This document shows positions 51,821 to 61,477 of a DNA stretch of 64,000 nt, piece after piece (positions within the stretch are counted from its first letter, which is position 1; every line of letters starts with the position of its first letter). The stretch lies in the NCBI GenBank assembly GCA_965228425.1, contig OZ245815.1, positions 1,922,001 to 1,986,000 on the forward strand, given 5' to 3'. The notes under the pieces were generated by a model. It was not told the origin of the DNA. It ran no database searches and saw nothing but the letters and a program-made list of their open reading frames with translations. A program made the position numbers and the translations under genes. This DNA comes from JAJFJD01 sp965228425. GTDB taxonomy: Bacteria > Pseudomonadota > Alphaproteobacteria > UBA8366.

Positions 51821-53533
51821 ATGGCTGAAAGCAAGACATCCGACCGCCCGCTGAAGCGGCGCATTCATCCCGGGTCGGGACGGCGCAAGGCCGCGATGTT
51901 CCCAAAGGGCCGTCAGTTGGCGGCGGCCGCGCAGGATGAGGTCCGGGCGCTGTTGGGCGATCGGCCGCGCGATCGGGACCTGCTCATCGAATATCTTCAT
52001 CTGATCCAAGACGAATACGGCTGCCTCGCGGCGGGCCATTTGCAGGCACTCGCATCCGAGATGTCGATGGCAATGGCGGAAGTGTTTGAGGTTGCCTCAT
52101 TCTATGCGCATTTCGATATCGTTCTGGACGACGAGGCACCGCCGCCGCCGATCACCGTTCGGGTTTGCGACAGCCTGACCTGCGAAATGATGGGGGCGGC
52201 AACTCTATTAAAAGAACTGCCGGATGCGCTTGGGGCGAACGTCCGCGTCGTGCGCGCGCCCTGCATGGGGCGGTGTGACACCGCGCCGGTGGCCGAAGTC
52301 GGACATCATCATATCGATCGCGCCGGGATCGACTCCGTCGGGGCGGCGGTTTCGGAAAAGCAAACGTATCCCGTTACGCCGGACTTCAAGAGTTTTGACG
52401 CGTATGTCGCGGATGGCGGCTACGATTTGTTGAAGGCATGCCAAAGCGGCGAACGGGACCCGGAAGACCTGGTCAACCAGTTGGAAGAATCAGGGTTACG
52501 GGGCCTCGGCGGCGCGGGCTTTCCGGCCGGCCGCAAGTGGCGGTTTGTCCGCCAGGAACCCGGCCCGCGCCTGATGGCCATCAATGCGGACGAGGGCGAA
52601 CCCGGAACCTTCAAGGACCGATTCTATCTGGAGAAAGACCCGCACAGATTCCTGGAAGGCATGCTGGTTGCGGCATGGATCGTCGAGGCGGAAGCCGTCT
52701 ACGTCTACTTGCGGGATGAATACCCGGCCTTGAACCACGTCTTGACCGAGGAGATACGGCGCGTCGAGGCGGAAGGGCTGAACGGGAATTGTGCGATCCA
52801 CCTGCGGCGGGGCGCCGGGGCTTATATCTGCGGCGAAGAGTCGGCGATGCTGGAGAGCATCGAGGGCAAACGGGGCCTGCCACGTCACAAGCCGCCGTTT
52901 CCCAGCCAGGTGGGATTGTTCGGCCGCCCGACGCTGATCCACAATGTGGAAACGGTCTACTGGGTGCGCAACATCGTCGAACGCGGGGCGAGTTGGTTCA
53001 GTGGCGCGGGACGGAATGGCCGACAAGGCCTCCGCAGTTTCTCGGTGTCGGGCCGCGTCCGCGAGCCCGGCGTGAAGCTGGCGCCGGCGGGTATCACCGT
53101 CCAGGAACTGATCGACGAATATTGCGGCGGCATTGCCAACGGACACACATTCAAGGGTTATCTTCCCGGCGGTGCGTCCGGCGGCATCCTGCCGGCCAGC
53201 ATGGCCGATATTCCGCTCGATTTTGGCACGCTCGAAGAGCACGGGTGCTTTATCGGGTCGGCGGCCGTTGTCGTGCTGTCGGATCAGGACGATATGAAGG
53301 CCGTGGCCCTGAATTTGATGCGCTTTTTCGAAGATGAAAGTTGCGGTCAATGCACGCCCTGCCGCGTCGGCACGGAAAAGGCGGTCAAGCTGATGTCCGA
53401 CACGGATTGGGACGTGCCGTTGCTGCAGGAGTTGAGTACGGCCATGGCGGATGCGTCGATTTGCGGATTGGGGCAGGCGGCGCCAAATCCGTTGTTATGT
53501 CTGCTGAAGTATTTTCCGGAGGACCTGAAATGA
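51821..53533 (+). CDS. fdhB: NAD-dependent formate dehydrogenase subunit (NuoE-NuoF fusion)
   Basis: 570 residues from the ATG at 51821. The N-terminal NuoE-like domain (about 35-190) has 2Fe-2S ligands in VCDSLTCEMMGA and APCMGRCDTAP. The C-terminal NuoF-like domain (about 200-560) has GLGGAGFPAGRKWRF (FMN/NADH loop), GAGAYICGEESAML and the 4Fe-4S ligands ESCGQCTPCRVGT. It passes electrons from the catalytic subunit to NAD. In many FDHs these domains are separate proteins (gamma and beta). It overlaps fdhA by 4 bp (ATGA). Confidence 0.93.
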   Translation: MAESKTSDRPLKRRIHPGSGRRKAAMFPKGRQLAAAAQDEVRALLGDRPRDRDLLIEYLHLIQDEYGCLAAGHLQALASEMSMAMAEVFEVASFYAHFDIVLDDEAPPPPITVRVCDSLTCEMMGAATLLKELPDALGANVRVVRAPCMGRCDTAPVAEVGHHHIDRAGIDSVGAAVSEKQTYPVTPDFKSFDAYVADGGYDLLKACQSGERDPEDLVNQLEESGLRGLGGAGFPAGRKWRFVRQEPGPRLMAINADEGEPGTFKDRFYLEKDPHRFLEGMLVAAWIVEAEAVYVYLRDEYPALNHVLTEEIRRVEAEGLNGNCAIHLRRGAGAYICGEESAMLESIEGKRGLPRHKPPFPSQVGLFGRPTLIHNVETVYWVRNIVERGASWFSGAGRNGRQGLRSFSVSGRVREPGVKLAPAGITVQELIDEYCGGIANGHTFKGYLPGGASGGILPASMADIPLDFGTLEEHGCFIGSAAVVVLSDQDDMKAVALNLMRFFEDESCGQCTPCRVGTEKAVKLMSDTDWDVPLLQELSTAMADASICGLGQAAPNPLLCLLKYFPEDLK

Positions 53534-56295
53534 CCGGCACCGTCACCTTCACGCTCGATGGGAAAGAGGTCGAGGCGTCCGAGGGCGAGACGATATGGCA
53601 GGTGGCCGATCGGCTCGGGCAAGAAATTCCGCATCTATGTTACGCACCGGAGCCCGGTTATCGCGCCGACGGCAATTGCCGCGCCTGTATGGTGGAGATT
53701 GAGGGCGAGCGCGTGCTGGCCGCGTCCTGCATTCGCAAGCCGACTGACGGCATGGTCGTGACCACCGCGTCCGAACGGGCGAAGTCGGCCCGCAATATGG
53801 TCATGGAACTTTTGGTCGCGGATCAGCCGGACCGGGAAGAGGCGCACGACCCGCAATCCAAATTCTGGAACTGGGCCGATGCGATGGGCGTGTCCGACAG
53901 CCGCTTCCCGGAAAGCGCCAAGGTCGAATCCGATTCCAGTCATGTCTCGATCGCGGTCAATCTCGACGCTTGCATTCATTGCAATCTGTGCGTCCGCGCC
54001 TGCCGAGAGGTTCAGGTGAACGACGTCATCGGCATGGCGTATCGCGGCGATCAGGCCAAGATCGTGTTCGATTTCGACGACCCGATGGGGGAATCGACCT
54101 GCGTCGCCTGCGGCGAATGCGTCCAGGCCTGTCCGACCGGCGCGCTGATGGAAGCCAATCTCTTGAACGAGGCGGGCGTGCGGACCGAGTTCGAGGATCG
54201 CGACGTCGACACGCTGTGCCCCTATTGCGGCGTCGGGTGCCAAACGACCGTTCATGTGAAGGACGACAAGATCCTTTATGTCGACGGCCGCGACGGGCCG
54301 GCGAACAATCAGCGGCTCTGCGTGAAGGGCCGGTTCGGTTTCGACTACATCGACCATCCGCACCGGCTGACGAAACCGATGATCCGCCGGGACGACGCAC
54401 CGAAGGATGCCGATCTGGAGATCGATCCGGCCAACCCGCTGACCCATTTCCGCGAGGCGACCTGGGACGAAGCGCTCGATGCGGCAGCATCCGGCCTGAA
54501 ACGCGTTCTCGAGACGCATGGCGGTTCCGGACTGGCCGGGTTCGGGTCGGCCAAGGGATCGAACGAGGAAGCCTATCTGTTCCAGAAACTCGTTCGGACC
54601 GGATTCGAGACCAACAACGTCGATCACTGCACCCGGCTGTGCCACGCCTCGTCGGTCGCGGCCCTGATGGAGGGGATAGGGTCCGGCGCGGTGACGGCGC
54701 CGTTCACGGCCGCGAAGGATTCCGATTGCATCATCGTGATCGGCGCCCGGCCGGAACAGAACCATCCGGTTGCCGCGACCTTCTTGAAGAACGCGGTGAA
54801 ACGCGGCGTCAAACTGATCATCGCCGACCCGCGCCGCCAGGAATTGTCCCGTCTCGCCGACTATAGCCTGCAGTTCAAACCGGGCACCGATGTTGCCCTG
54901 CTGAACGCGATGATCCACGTGATCATCGAAGAGGGATTGACGGATGAGCAATACCTGCAGTCGCATACCGAAGGGTTCGAGGAACTGAAAGCTCGGATCC
55001 AGGAATTCACGCCCGAGGCGATGGCCGAGGTTTGCGGTATCGACGCGGAGACGATCCGCAGCGTTGCCCGGCTCTACGCGACGTCGACACGGTCGATCAT
55101 CTTCTGGGGCATGGGTATTTCGCAATCGGTGCACGGCACGGATAATGCGCGCGGGCTGATTGCCCTGTCGCTGGTCACCGGCCATGTCGGGCGTCCGGGG
55201 ACCGGTCTGCATCCGCTGCGTGGGCAAAACAATGTGCAGGGCGCATCGGATGCCGGGCTCATCCCGATGGTGTTCCCGGACTACCGGTCGGTCGAAGCCG
55301 ACGATATCCGCGCCGAATACGAAGAATTCTGGGGCAAGGAACTTGATCCGAAAGCCGGCCTGACCGTGGTCGAGATCATCGATGCGATCCTGGCCGACCA
55401 AATCCGCGCCATGTACATCTTGGGCGAGAACCCGGCGATGTCGGATCCCGATCAGGCGCATGCGCGGGCCGCGCTCGCAAAACTCGAGCATTTGGTGGTG
55501 CAGGACATCTTCCTGACCGAGACCGCATGGCAGGCCGATGTGGTGTTGCCCGCGTCGGCGCATGCCGAGAAGTGGGGCACCTTCACGAATACCAACCGCG
55601 AAGTCCAACTCGCCCGCAAAGTCGTGCCAATGCCGGGCGAGGCGCGGCAGGATTGGTGGATTATCCAGGAAATTGCCCGGCGTATCGGTCTCGACTGGTC
55701 CTACACGCATCCCAAGGATGTGTTCGCCGAGATGGGGCAGGTCATGCCGTCGCTCAACAACATCACTTGGGAACGGCTGGAACGCGAGGATGCGGTCACC
55801 TATCCCTGCGACGCGCCGGATCAGCCGGGTAACGAGATCATCTTCGGCGACGGGTATCCGACCGAGAGCGGCCGCGCCCGGATCGTCCCGACCGATTTGA
55901 CGCCGCCGGACGAATTGCCGGATGACGAGTATCCGATGGTGCTGAGCACCGGGCGCTTGCTGGAACACTGGCACACCGGCGCGATGACCCGCCGGGCGAC
56001 CAATCTGGATGGATTGGAGCCCGAAGCATTCGCGGTTCTGTCGCCGGGGGAGCTACGGAAGCTTGATGTCGAGGCCGGCGACATGATTATGGTGGCCACC
56101 CGGCGCGGGACGATTGCGCTGAAAGTGCGGCCGGACCGCGACGTGCCGCCGGGGATGGTGTTCATCCCCTTCTGCTTCGCCGAGGCGGCGGCGAACCTGT
56201 TGACCAATCCGCAGTTGGACCCGTACGGCAAGATTCCCGAGTTCAAGTTCTGTGCCGCGCGGGTGGAACCGGTGAAGGCCGCCGCGGCCGAGTAA
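53530..56295 (+). CDS. fdhA: molybdopterin-dependent formate dehydrogenase, catalytic subunit
   Basis: 921 residues from the ATG at 53530. In order: 2Fe-2S domain (CYAPEPGYRADGNCRAC), 4Fe-4S ligands CIHCNLCVRAC and CVACGECVQACPTGA, then the molybdopterin domain with CPYCGVGCQTT. The metal ligand is Cys371 in TRLCHASSV, with the catalytic His372 beside it; this is the position occupied by selenocysteine in E. coli FdhF. NAD-coupled FDH oxidises formate to CO2. The accessory gene fdhD is not in the window. Together with frc and oxc it disposes of the formate from oxalate. Confidence 0.95.
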   Translation: MTGTVTFTLDGKEVEASEGETIWQVADRLGQEIPHLCYAPEPGYRADGNCRACMVEIEGERVLAASCIRKPTDGMVVTTASERAKSARNMVMELLVADQPDREEAHDPQSKFWNWADAMGVSDSRFPESAKVESDSSHVSIAVNLDACIHCNLCVRACREVQVNDVIGMAYRGDQAKIVFDFDDPMGESTCVACGECVQACPTGALMEANLLNEAGVRTEFEDRDVDTLCPYCGVGCQTTVHVKDDKILYVDGRDGPANNQRLCVKGRFGFDYIDHPHRLTKPMIRRDDAPKDADLEIDPANPLTHFREATWDEALDAAASGLKRVLETHGGSGLAGFGSAKGSNEEAYLFQKLVRTGFETNNVDHCTRLCHASSVAALMEGIGSGAVTAPFTAAKDSDCIIVIGARPEQNHPVAATFLKNAVKRGVKLIIADPRRQELSRLADYSLQFKPGTDVALLNAMIHVIIEEGLTDEQYLQSHTEGFEELKARIQEFTPEAMAEVCGIDAETIRSVARLYATSTRSIIFWGMGISQSVHGTDNARGLIALSLVTGHVGRPGTGLHPLRGQNNVQGASDAGLIPMVFPDYRSVEADDIRAEYEEFWGKELDPKAGLTVVEIIDAILADQIRAMYILGENPAMSDPDQAHARAALAKLEHLVVQDIFLTETAWQADVVLPASAHAEKWGTFTNTNREVQLARKVVPMPGEARQDWWIIQEIARRIGLDWSYTHPKDVFAEMGQVMPSLNNITWERLEREDAVTYPCDAPDQPGNEIIFGDGYPTESGRARIVPTDLTPPDELPDDEYPMVLSTGRLLEHWHTGAMTRRATNLDGLEPEAFAVLSPGELRKLDVEAGDMIMVATRRGTIALKVRPDRDVPPGMVFIPFCFAEAAANLLTNPQLDPYGKIPEFKFCAARVEPVKAAAAE

Positions 56296-56310
56296 ATCGG
56301 GTATAAGAAA

Positions 56311-56334
56311 CCCCTTGGCATTTCCAACGAGGGG
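56311..56334 (+). promoter_or_regulatory. leader hairpin overlapping the ribosome site of yhhQ
   Basis: CCCCTTGG-CATTT-CCAA-CG-AGGGG folds into a stem that includes the GAGGGG ribosome site six bases before the GTG start. Suggests control of translation. It does not match the preQ1-I, -II or -III aptamer consensus, though the gene it controls is a queuosine-precursor transporter. Confidence 0.4.
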
Positions 56335-56340
56335 ATAATC

Positions 56341-57069
56341 GTGTCCGATCGTTCCGCGACCGTGTTCAGCGTCCTGATGGCGGCATTCGTCGTGGTCCTG
56401 GTCCTGACGAACATCATCGGCGTTAAGCTCTTCCTCGCCTTTCCGGAGACGATGCCGGAAGGATTCTTCGGCGAGGCGATAACGCTGACGACGGGACTGA
56501 TCACCTATCCGATTACCTTTTTGCTGACCGATGTCGTGTGCGAGGTGTATGGCCGGCGCAAGGCGAACTTGATGGTCATTACCGGCTTCGTAATGAGCCT
56601 GCTGATGCTGGTGCTTGTGCAGATTTCCGTCGTCCTCCCGGGCTCGCCGGTGTGGCCCTCGGGCAACCCGGATTACGGCACGGTCGGCGAAATGCAGGCC
56701 GCCTTCGAATCCGTATTCACCTTGCCGAGTGTTCTCGTCTTCGGTTCGATGTCCGCCTATCTCGTCGCGCAACTGCTGGATGTCCGGCTTTTTCATTTCT
56801 GGAAGCGGGTGACGGATGGCCGCCATCTTTGGCTTCGCAACAATGCGTCGACGATGGTCTCGCAACTCGTCGATACGATCATCGTAAACTCGATATTTCT
56901 GGGTTTCGGGCTGGGCCTCGATTGGGATTTGGTCGCGAAAATCATCGTCGCGAACTACGTCTTCAAGCTGATCATTGCCCTCATCGACACGCCGTTCATC
57001 TATCTCGGCGTGTGGGCGGTGCGGCGGCAAATTGGTGAGCGGCCGGCAGCCGCCGTGGCGGCCGACTAG
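56341..57069 (+). CDS. yhhQ: queuosine precursor transporter (YhhQ family)
   Basis: 242 residues from a GTG start with GAGGGG upstream. Six or more transmembrane helices. Family signatures: VVLVLTNIIGVKLF, TDVVCEVYGRRKANLMV and SQLVDTIIVNSIFLGFG. YhhQ-family proteins take up preQ0 or preQ1 for tRNA queuosine synthesis. It follows fdhA by 45 bp and may be transcribed with it. Confidence 0.93.
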   Translation: MSDRSATVFSVLMAAFVVVLVLTNIIGVKLFLAFPETMPEGFFGEAITLTTGLITYPITFLLTDVVCEVYGRRKANLMVITGFVMSLLMLVLVQISVVLPGSPVWPSGNPDYGTVGEMQAAFESVFTLPSVLVFGSMSAYLVAQLLDVRLFHFWKRVTDGRHLWLRNNASTMVSQLVDTIIVNSIFLGFGLGLDWDLVAKIIVANYVFKLIIALIDTPFIYLGVWAVRRQIGERPAAAVAAD

Positions 57070-57148
57070 TGCGGCGGAATGCCTCGGTCACCGGTCTTGA
57101 CGTAATCCAATACCAGGAGTACCCCCGGCACCGGTAGTCGCAACAGGG

Positions 57149-57859
57149 ATGCTATCCGTGCACGCCTTCAAGACAGTTGGACTGACGAAGGTTTATGGCG
57201 AGGGCGAGGCCGCCGTGCATGCGCTGCGCGGCGTCGACTTGGAGATTCCCGAAGGCGAACTCGTTGTGTTGCTGGGGCCCTCGGGGAGCGGCAAGTCCAC
57301 CTTGCTCAATATTCTCGGCGGCTTGGACCATCCCAGCGACGGACAGGTGTTCTTCCGGGATCAGGAGATAACGAGCTTCGACGACAAGGCGTTGACCGCC
57401 TACCGCCGCGACCATGTGGGTTTCGTGTTCCAACTCTACAATTTGATGCCCAGCCTGACTGCGCATGAAAACGTCGACCTTGTGACGGAGATTTCGCGGG
57501 ACCCGATGCGGGCCGAGGACGCGCTTGAAATGGTCGGCCTCGGCGATCGGCTGGATCATTTTCCGGCGCAACTGTCGGGCGGCGAACAGCAGCGCGTCGC
57601 CATCGCCCGCGCGATTGCCAAACGCCCGACGATCCTGTTCTGCGACGAGCCGACCGGCGCCTTGGACAGCAAGACCGGTATCGTGGTGCTGCAGGCCTTG
57701 CAGGACATAAACCGAGACCTGAAAACGACGATTATCGTCATCACCCATGCGATGGCGACGGCGGCGCTTGCGGACCGCGTGATCATGTTCGGCGACGGAC
57801 AGATAAGGGACATCCGCGAGAACGAAGAGAAACTCGCAGCCCACCAGATCGAATGGTGA
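57149..57859 (+). CDS. ABC exporter ATP-binding protein (MacB/LolD type)
   Basis: 236 residues with Walker A GPSGSGKST (about residue 44), Q-loop FVFQLYNLMPSLT, signature LSGGEQQRVAIARA (about 144) and Walker B ILFCDEPTGALD (about 168). MacB/LolD-like ATPases power export or lipoprotein release with FtsX-like permeases. It is followed after 4 bp by such a permease and then by a membrane-fusion protein, so the trio is an exporter. Confidence 0.95.
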   Translation: MLSVHAFKTVGLTKVYGEGEAAVHALRGVDLEIPEGELVVLLGPSGSGKSTLLNILGGLDHPSDGQVFFRDQEITSFDDKALTAYRRDHVGFVFQLYNLMPSLTAHENVDLVTEISRDPMRAEDALEMVGLGDRLDHFPAQLSGGEQQRVAIARAIAKRPTILFCDEPTGALDSKTGIVVLQALQDINRDLKTTIIVITHAMATAALADRVIMFGDGQIRDIRENEEKLAAHQIEW

Positions 57860-57863
57860 CCGT

Positions 57864-60239
57864 ATGTCCTTGCTGCTGACATCGCTCGACCAGAAACTGC
57901 TGCGCGACCTATGGCGCATCAAAGGGCAGGGGGTCGCGATCGCATTGGTGATCGCCTGCGGCATTGGGCTGTTCATCATGGCGAACGGCATGTTGGCGTC
58001 GCTCCAGGAAACCCGGGAAGCGTATTACGACCGATACCGGTTCGCCGATATCTTCGCTCCGGTGAAGCGCGCGCCGGATCGTGTGTTGGCCGAAATCAAA
58101 TCCTTTCCGGGTGTGCGCGCGGTCGAAGGCCGAATTTCGGCGGGCGTGTTGATCGACGCGCCGGGAACGACCGAACCCATCACCGGGCAAGCGGTTTCGT
58201 TGCCGAGACTCGGCCGGCCGGTGCTGAACGACCTCTTCCTGCGGAAGGGACGCATGCTGGATCCGACACGGGAAGACGAGATTCTTTTGTCGGAATCATT
58301 CGCAAACGCCCATGGGTTCGAGCCGGGCGATACGATTTCGGCGACGATGAACGGGTCGAAACGGGAGTTCGAGATCGTCGGCATCGCGCTGTCGCCCGAA
58401 TTCACCTACGCCATCGCGCCGGGCGCTTTGGTGCCCGATCCCTTCCGCTTCGGGATTCTCTGGATCGGGAAGGACGCGTTGGCCGCGGCCTTCGATCTGG
58501 ATGGCGCGTTCAACGAAGTGCTGATCTCGCGGTCGCATAATGCCAACGAAAGCGAGATTGTCGCATCGCTGGACCGGCTGCTGGAGCGATACGGTGCGAC
58601 GGGAGCCTTTCTGCGCGCCGACCAGATTTCCGACAAATTTCTGGAAAGCGAATTGAATCAGCTTGGCACGATGGCCACGGTCCTGCCGTCGATCTTCCTT
58701 GCGGTGTCGGCCTTTCTCTTGAATGTGGTGATTGCGCGCATCGTCGATTCCGAGCGGGAACAGATCGGATTGCTGAAGGCATTCGGTTACTCGAATACAG
58801 CAATCTTGTTCCAGTACCTGAAGATGGTGCTGGCGATCACGCTGCTGGGCGTTTTCGTCGGGTTCGGCGTCGGGATGTGGTTGGGGCGTTGGATGGCGCT
58901 GTTGTATCAGGAATTCTACAAATTCCCCTTCCTGATCTTTTCCCTGGGGCTGGACACGCTGGCTTGGGCCTTCACGATCGCCGTGACAGTCGCGGTGCTC
59001 GGTACGCTTACCGCCGTGCGCCGGGCCGCCGTCTTGTCGCCGGCCGACGCGATGCGTCCGCCCGCGCCGGCCAATTACCGGCAGGCCGGGGTGATGCCGC
59101 TTTGGTTCTCGGACAGGGTCGACCAGCCGACGCGGATGATCCTGCGCCGCATTGCCAGGCAGCCGGTGCGGGCATTGTTGACGAGTGTCGGGCTTGCCTT
59201 TGCGACGGCGATCTTGATCACCGCGCGTTTCAATTGGGACAGCATGCTCTACATGATGGACGTCAATTTCAATGTCGCCGAGCGGCAGGATTTGACGGTC
59301 ACGTTCGTCGAACCGGAGTCGGACAAGGCGATATTCGAACTGCGGCGGATGGACGGCGTGCTCCATGCGGAGCCGTTTCGCAGCGTCGCGGTACGGCTTC
59401 GGAACGGTCATGTGGAGCGTCGCCAGAGTCTGACTGGCCTGGTGGAACGCCCGGTTCTCAGCCGTGCGGTGAATGCGGATTTGGCCAGTCTCCAGATGCC
59501 GCAAAGCGGGGTGCTGCTGTCGAAGGCGCTTGCCGACCTGATCCAGGCCGACGTCGGCGATGTGCTGCAGGTCGACGTCCTCGAGGAACGTAAACCGAGG
59601 CTTGAGTTGACGGTAACCGGTGTCGCCGAAACGTTTATCGGCACATCCGCCTATCTCGAAATCGGGACGCTCAACCGGAGCCTGAAGGAGGGGCGGCGCG
59701 TCTCCGGCGCCTTTCTGATGATCGATACCGCGAAACAAGACGCCATCTATGAACGGCTGAAGGATATGCCGTCCGTCAGCGGCGTCGGTATCATCGCCGC
59801 GGCGCAAAGCTCATTTCACGATACGATGGATCAGGGGATCGGCACGTTCATTGCGATCATTTCGACTTTCGCCGGACTGATCGCTGTCGGTGTAGTCTAC
59901 AACAGTGCGCGGATCGCTCTGGCCGAACGATCGCGCGAGCTTGCGAGCCTTCGCGTCTTGGGGTTCACCAAAAATGAAGCCTCTTACATCCTTCTGGGTG
60001 AGATCGCGCTGCTGACCTTGTTGGCGCTGCCGATCGGATGCGGATTTGGGTATCTTCTCGCCTGGTTCCTGTCGGAATCCTTCACGACTGAGTTGTATCA
60101 AATCCCTTTGGTGATCGAACTGGCAAGCTATGGTTATGCCTGCGCCGTGGTTGCCGGCGCGTCGCTCATTTCGGGAATCCTGGTCGATCGCGAAATCGGC
60201 AAGTTGGACTTGGTCGCCGCGTTGAAAACACGAGAGTAA
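57864..60239 (+). CDS. FtsX-like ABC permease, two-domain
   Basis: 791 residues: an N-terminal transmembrane helix (residues 20-40), a periplasmic MacB-PCD-like domain (50-240), three helices (about 270-400), a second periplasmic domain (430-640) and a final three-helix block. The two halves are repeated FtsX units (each with ...AFLLNVVIARIVDSEREQIGLLKAFGYS and IAVGVVYNSARIALAERSRELASLRVLGF). Substrate is unknown; drug, lipid or peptide export are all possible. Coupled to the ATPase gene 4 bp before it. Confidence 0.92.
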   Translation: MSLLLTSLDQKLLRDLWRIKGQGVAIALVIACGIGLFIMANGMLASLQETREAYYDRYRFADIFAPVKRAPDRVLAEIKSFPGVRAVEGRISAGVLIDAPGTTEPITGQAVSLPRLGRPVLNDLFLRKGRMLDPTREDEILLSESFANAHGFEPGDTISATMNGSKREFEIVGIALSPEFTYAIAPGALVPDPFRFGILWIGKDALAAAFDLDGAFNEVLISRSHNANESEIVASLDRLLERYGATGAFLRADQISDKFLESELNQLGTMATVLPSIFLAVSAFLLNVVIARIVDSEREQIGLLKAFGYSNTAILFQYLKMVLAITLLGVFVGFGVGMWLGRWMALLYQEFYKFPFLIFSLGLDTLAWAFTIAVTVAVLGTLTAVRRAAVLSPADAMRPPAPANYRQAGVMPLWFSDRVDQPTRMILRRIARQPVRALLTSVGLAFATAILITARFNWDSMLYMMDVNFNVAERQDLTVTFVEPESDKAIFELRRMDGVLHAEPFRSVAVRLRNGHVERRQSLTGLVERPVLSRAVNADLASLQMPQSGVLLSKALADLIQADVGDVLQVDVLEERKPRLELTVTGVAETFIGTSAYLEIGTLNRSLKEGRRVSGAFLMIDTAKQDAIYERLKDMPSVSGVGIIAAAQSSFHDTMDQGIGTFIAIISTFAGLIAVGVVYNSARIALAERSRELASLRVLGFTKNEASYILLGEIALLTLLALPIGCGFGYLLAWFLSESFTTELYQIPLVIELASYGYACAVVAGASLISGILVDREIGKLDLVAALKTRE

Positions 60240-60253
60240 CGGGAGCATAGATC

Positions 60254-61477
60254 ATGAACCGGCGTCTCTTTCGCCGCGTCTTAATAATTGGGTTGCTTGG
60301 CCTTTTCGTCGGCTTCCTGGCCTTCGCGTTTCGTCCGCAACCGGTGCCGGTCGACATTGGCACGGTCACGACGGGTCCGATGAATGTCTCGGTCGCGGAG
60401 GAGGCAAAGACCCGGGTTCGCGACGTTTATGTCGTGTCCGCGCCGGTAACGGGCAGACTGCTGCGGATCGAACAGGAGGCCGGTGACGCGGTCGAAGCGC
60501 GAACCACCATCGTTGCCGCGATGTTGCCGAGCGATCCATCGTTCCTCGACGTGCGGTCGATGACCGAGGCCGAAGCAGGGGTCCGCAGCGCAACGGCGGC
60601 GCTCGCCCTGGCAAAGGCGGAAGTCAACAAGGCGGTGGCGGAAGTTAAGTTCGCCGAGTTGGAGCTGAAGCGCGCGCGCGAGCTGGTCCGCAAGAAAGCG
60701 GCGTCGAAAGCCGCGTTGGACCGGGCCGAACTCCAACTGCGGTCGTCGGACGCGACCCTGCAAATGAGCCGCGCCGCCGTTCAGGCCCGGGAAGCGGACC
60801 TGGAGACCGCGCGGGCGCGGCTGATCGACCCGGCCCGCGCCAGCGAATTGAACGATCCGGAGCAGAACGGGATCGTGTCGGTGCGGGCACCCGTCAGCGG
60901 CCGGATTCTGCGGTTACTTCAGGAAAGCGAGACGGTCGTGACCGCGGGGACAGCCCTGATCGAAATTGGCGATCCCCGGGGGGACTTGGAAATCGTGGTC
61001 GAACTGCTATCGACCGACGCGGTGCAGGTGAAAGAGGGAAACCGGGTCATTATCGAAAAATGGGGCGGACAGGGGACGTTGGCCGGTGTCGTCGACCGGA
61101 TCGAGCCCTTCGGATTCACCAAGGTGTCCGCATTGGGTGTCGAGGAGCAACGGGTTAACGTGATTCTCCAGTTCACCGGCCCGCCGGAACGCCGCGCTAC
61201 GCTAGGCCACGGCTTCCGGGTCGATGTCCGGGTCGTCGTCTGGGAGGAAAAGGAGGTGGTTCGCGTGCCCTCCAGCGCCCTGTTCCGGGACGGCGATGCC
61301 TGGGCCGTCTTTAAGTATGACGGTGACATGGCCCAAATGGTGGCGGTCGATATTGGACGGAACAATGGGGTCGTTGCGCAGGTTTTGGACGGCCTCGCGG
61401 CGGGCGATCGGGTCGTCCTATACCCAAGCGACCGCGTTTCGGACGGCGTTCGCATCGCGTCGAGGGCGGAGAATTAG
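60254..61477 (+). CDS. membrane-fusion protein (HlyD/AcrA-type adaptor)
   Basis: 407 residues: a short cytoplasmic tail, one N-terminal transmembrane helix (LIIGLLGLFVGFLAFAF), biotinyl-lipoyl-like domain (VVSAPVTGRLLRI and VRAPVSGRILRL), a long coiled-coil hairpin (about 95-185, AEAGVRSATAALALAKAEVNKAV...LEKRARELV-type heptads) and a beta-barrel C-terminus. It links the ABC permease to an outer-membrane channel. No TolC-like gene is in the window. Confidence 0.93.
   Translation: MNRRLFRRVLIIGLLGLFVGFLAFAFRPQPVPVDIGTVTTGPMNVSVAEEAKTRVRDVYVVSAPVTGRLLRIEQEAGDAVEARTTIVAAMLPSDPSFLDVRSMTEAEAGVRSATAALALAKAEVNKAVAEVKFAELELKRARELVRKKAASKAALDRAELQLRSSDATLQMSRAAVQAREADLETARARLIDPARASELNDPEQNGIVSVRAPVSGRILRLLQESETVVTAGTALIEIGDPRGDLEIVVELLSTDAVQVKEGNRVIIEKWGGQGTLAGVVDRIEPFGFTKVSALGVEEQRVNVILQFTGPPERRATLGHGFRVDVRVVVWEEKEVVRVPSSALFRDGDAWAVFKYDGDMAQMVAVDIGRNNGVVAQVLDGLAAGDRVVLYPSDRVSDGVRIASRAEN

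Noticed and set aside
53635..55974. 779-codon open frame opposite fdhA
   Set aside because: Antisense shadow of a conserved molybdoenzyme; no domain or start signal.
56296..56340. preQ1 riboswitch before yhhQ
   Set aside because: The hairpin lacks the conserved preQ1 tail and loop sequences; kept only as an unspecified leader hairpin.
58296..59807. 503-codon open frame opposite the FtsX-like permease
   Set aside because: Shadow frame; no motif and no ribosome site.
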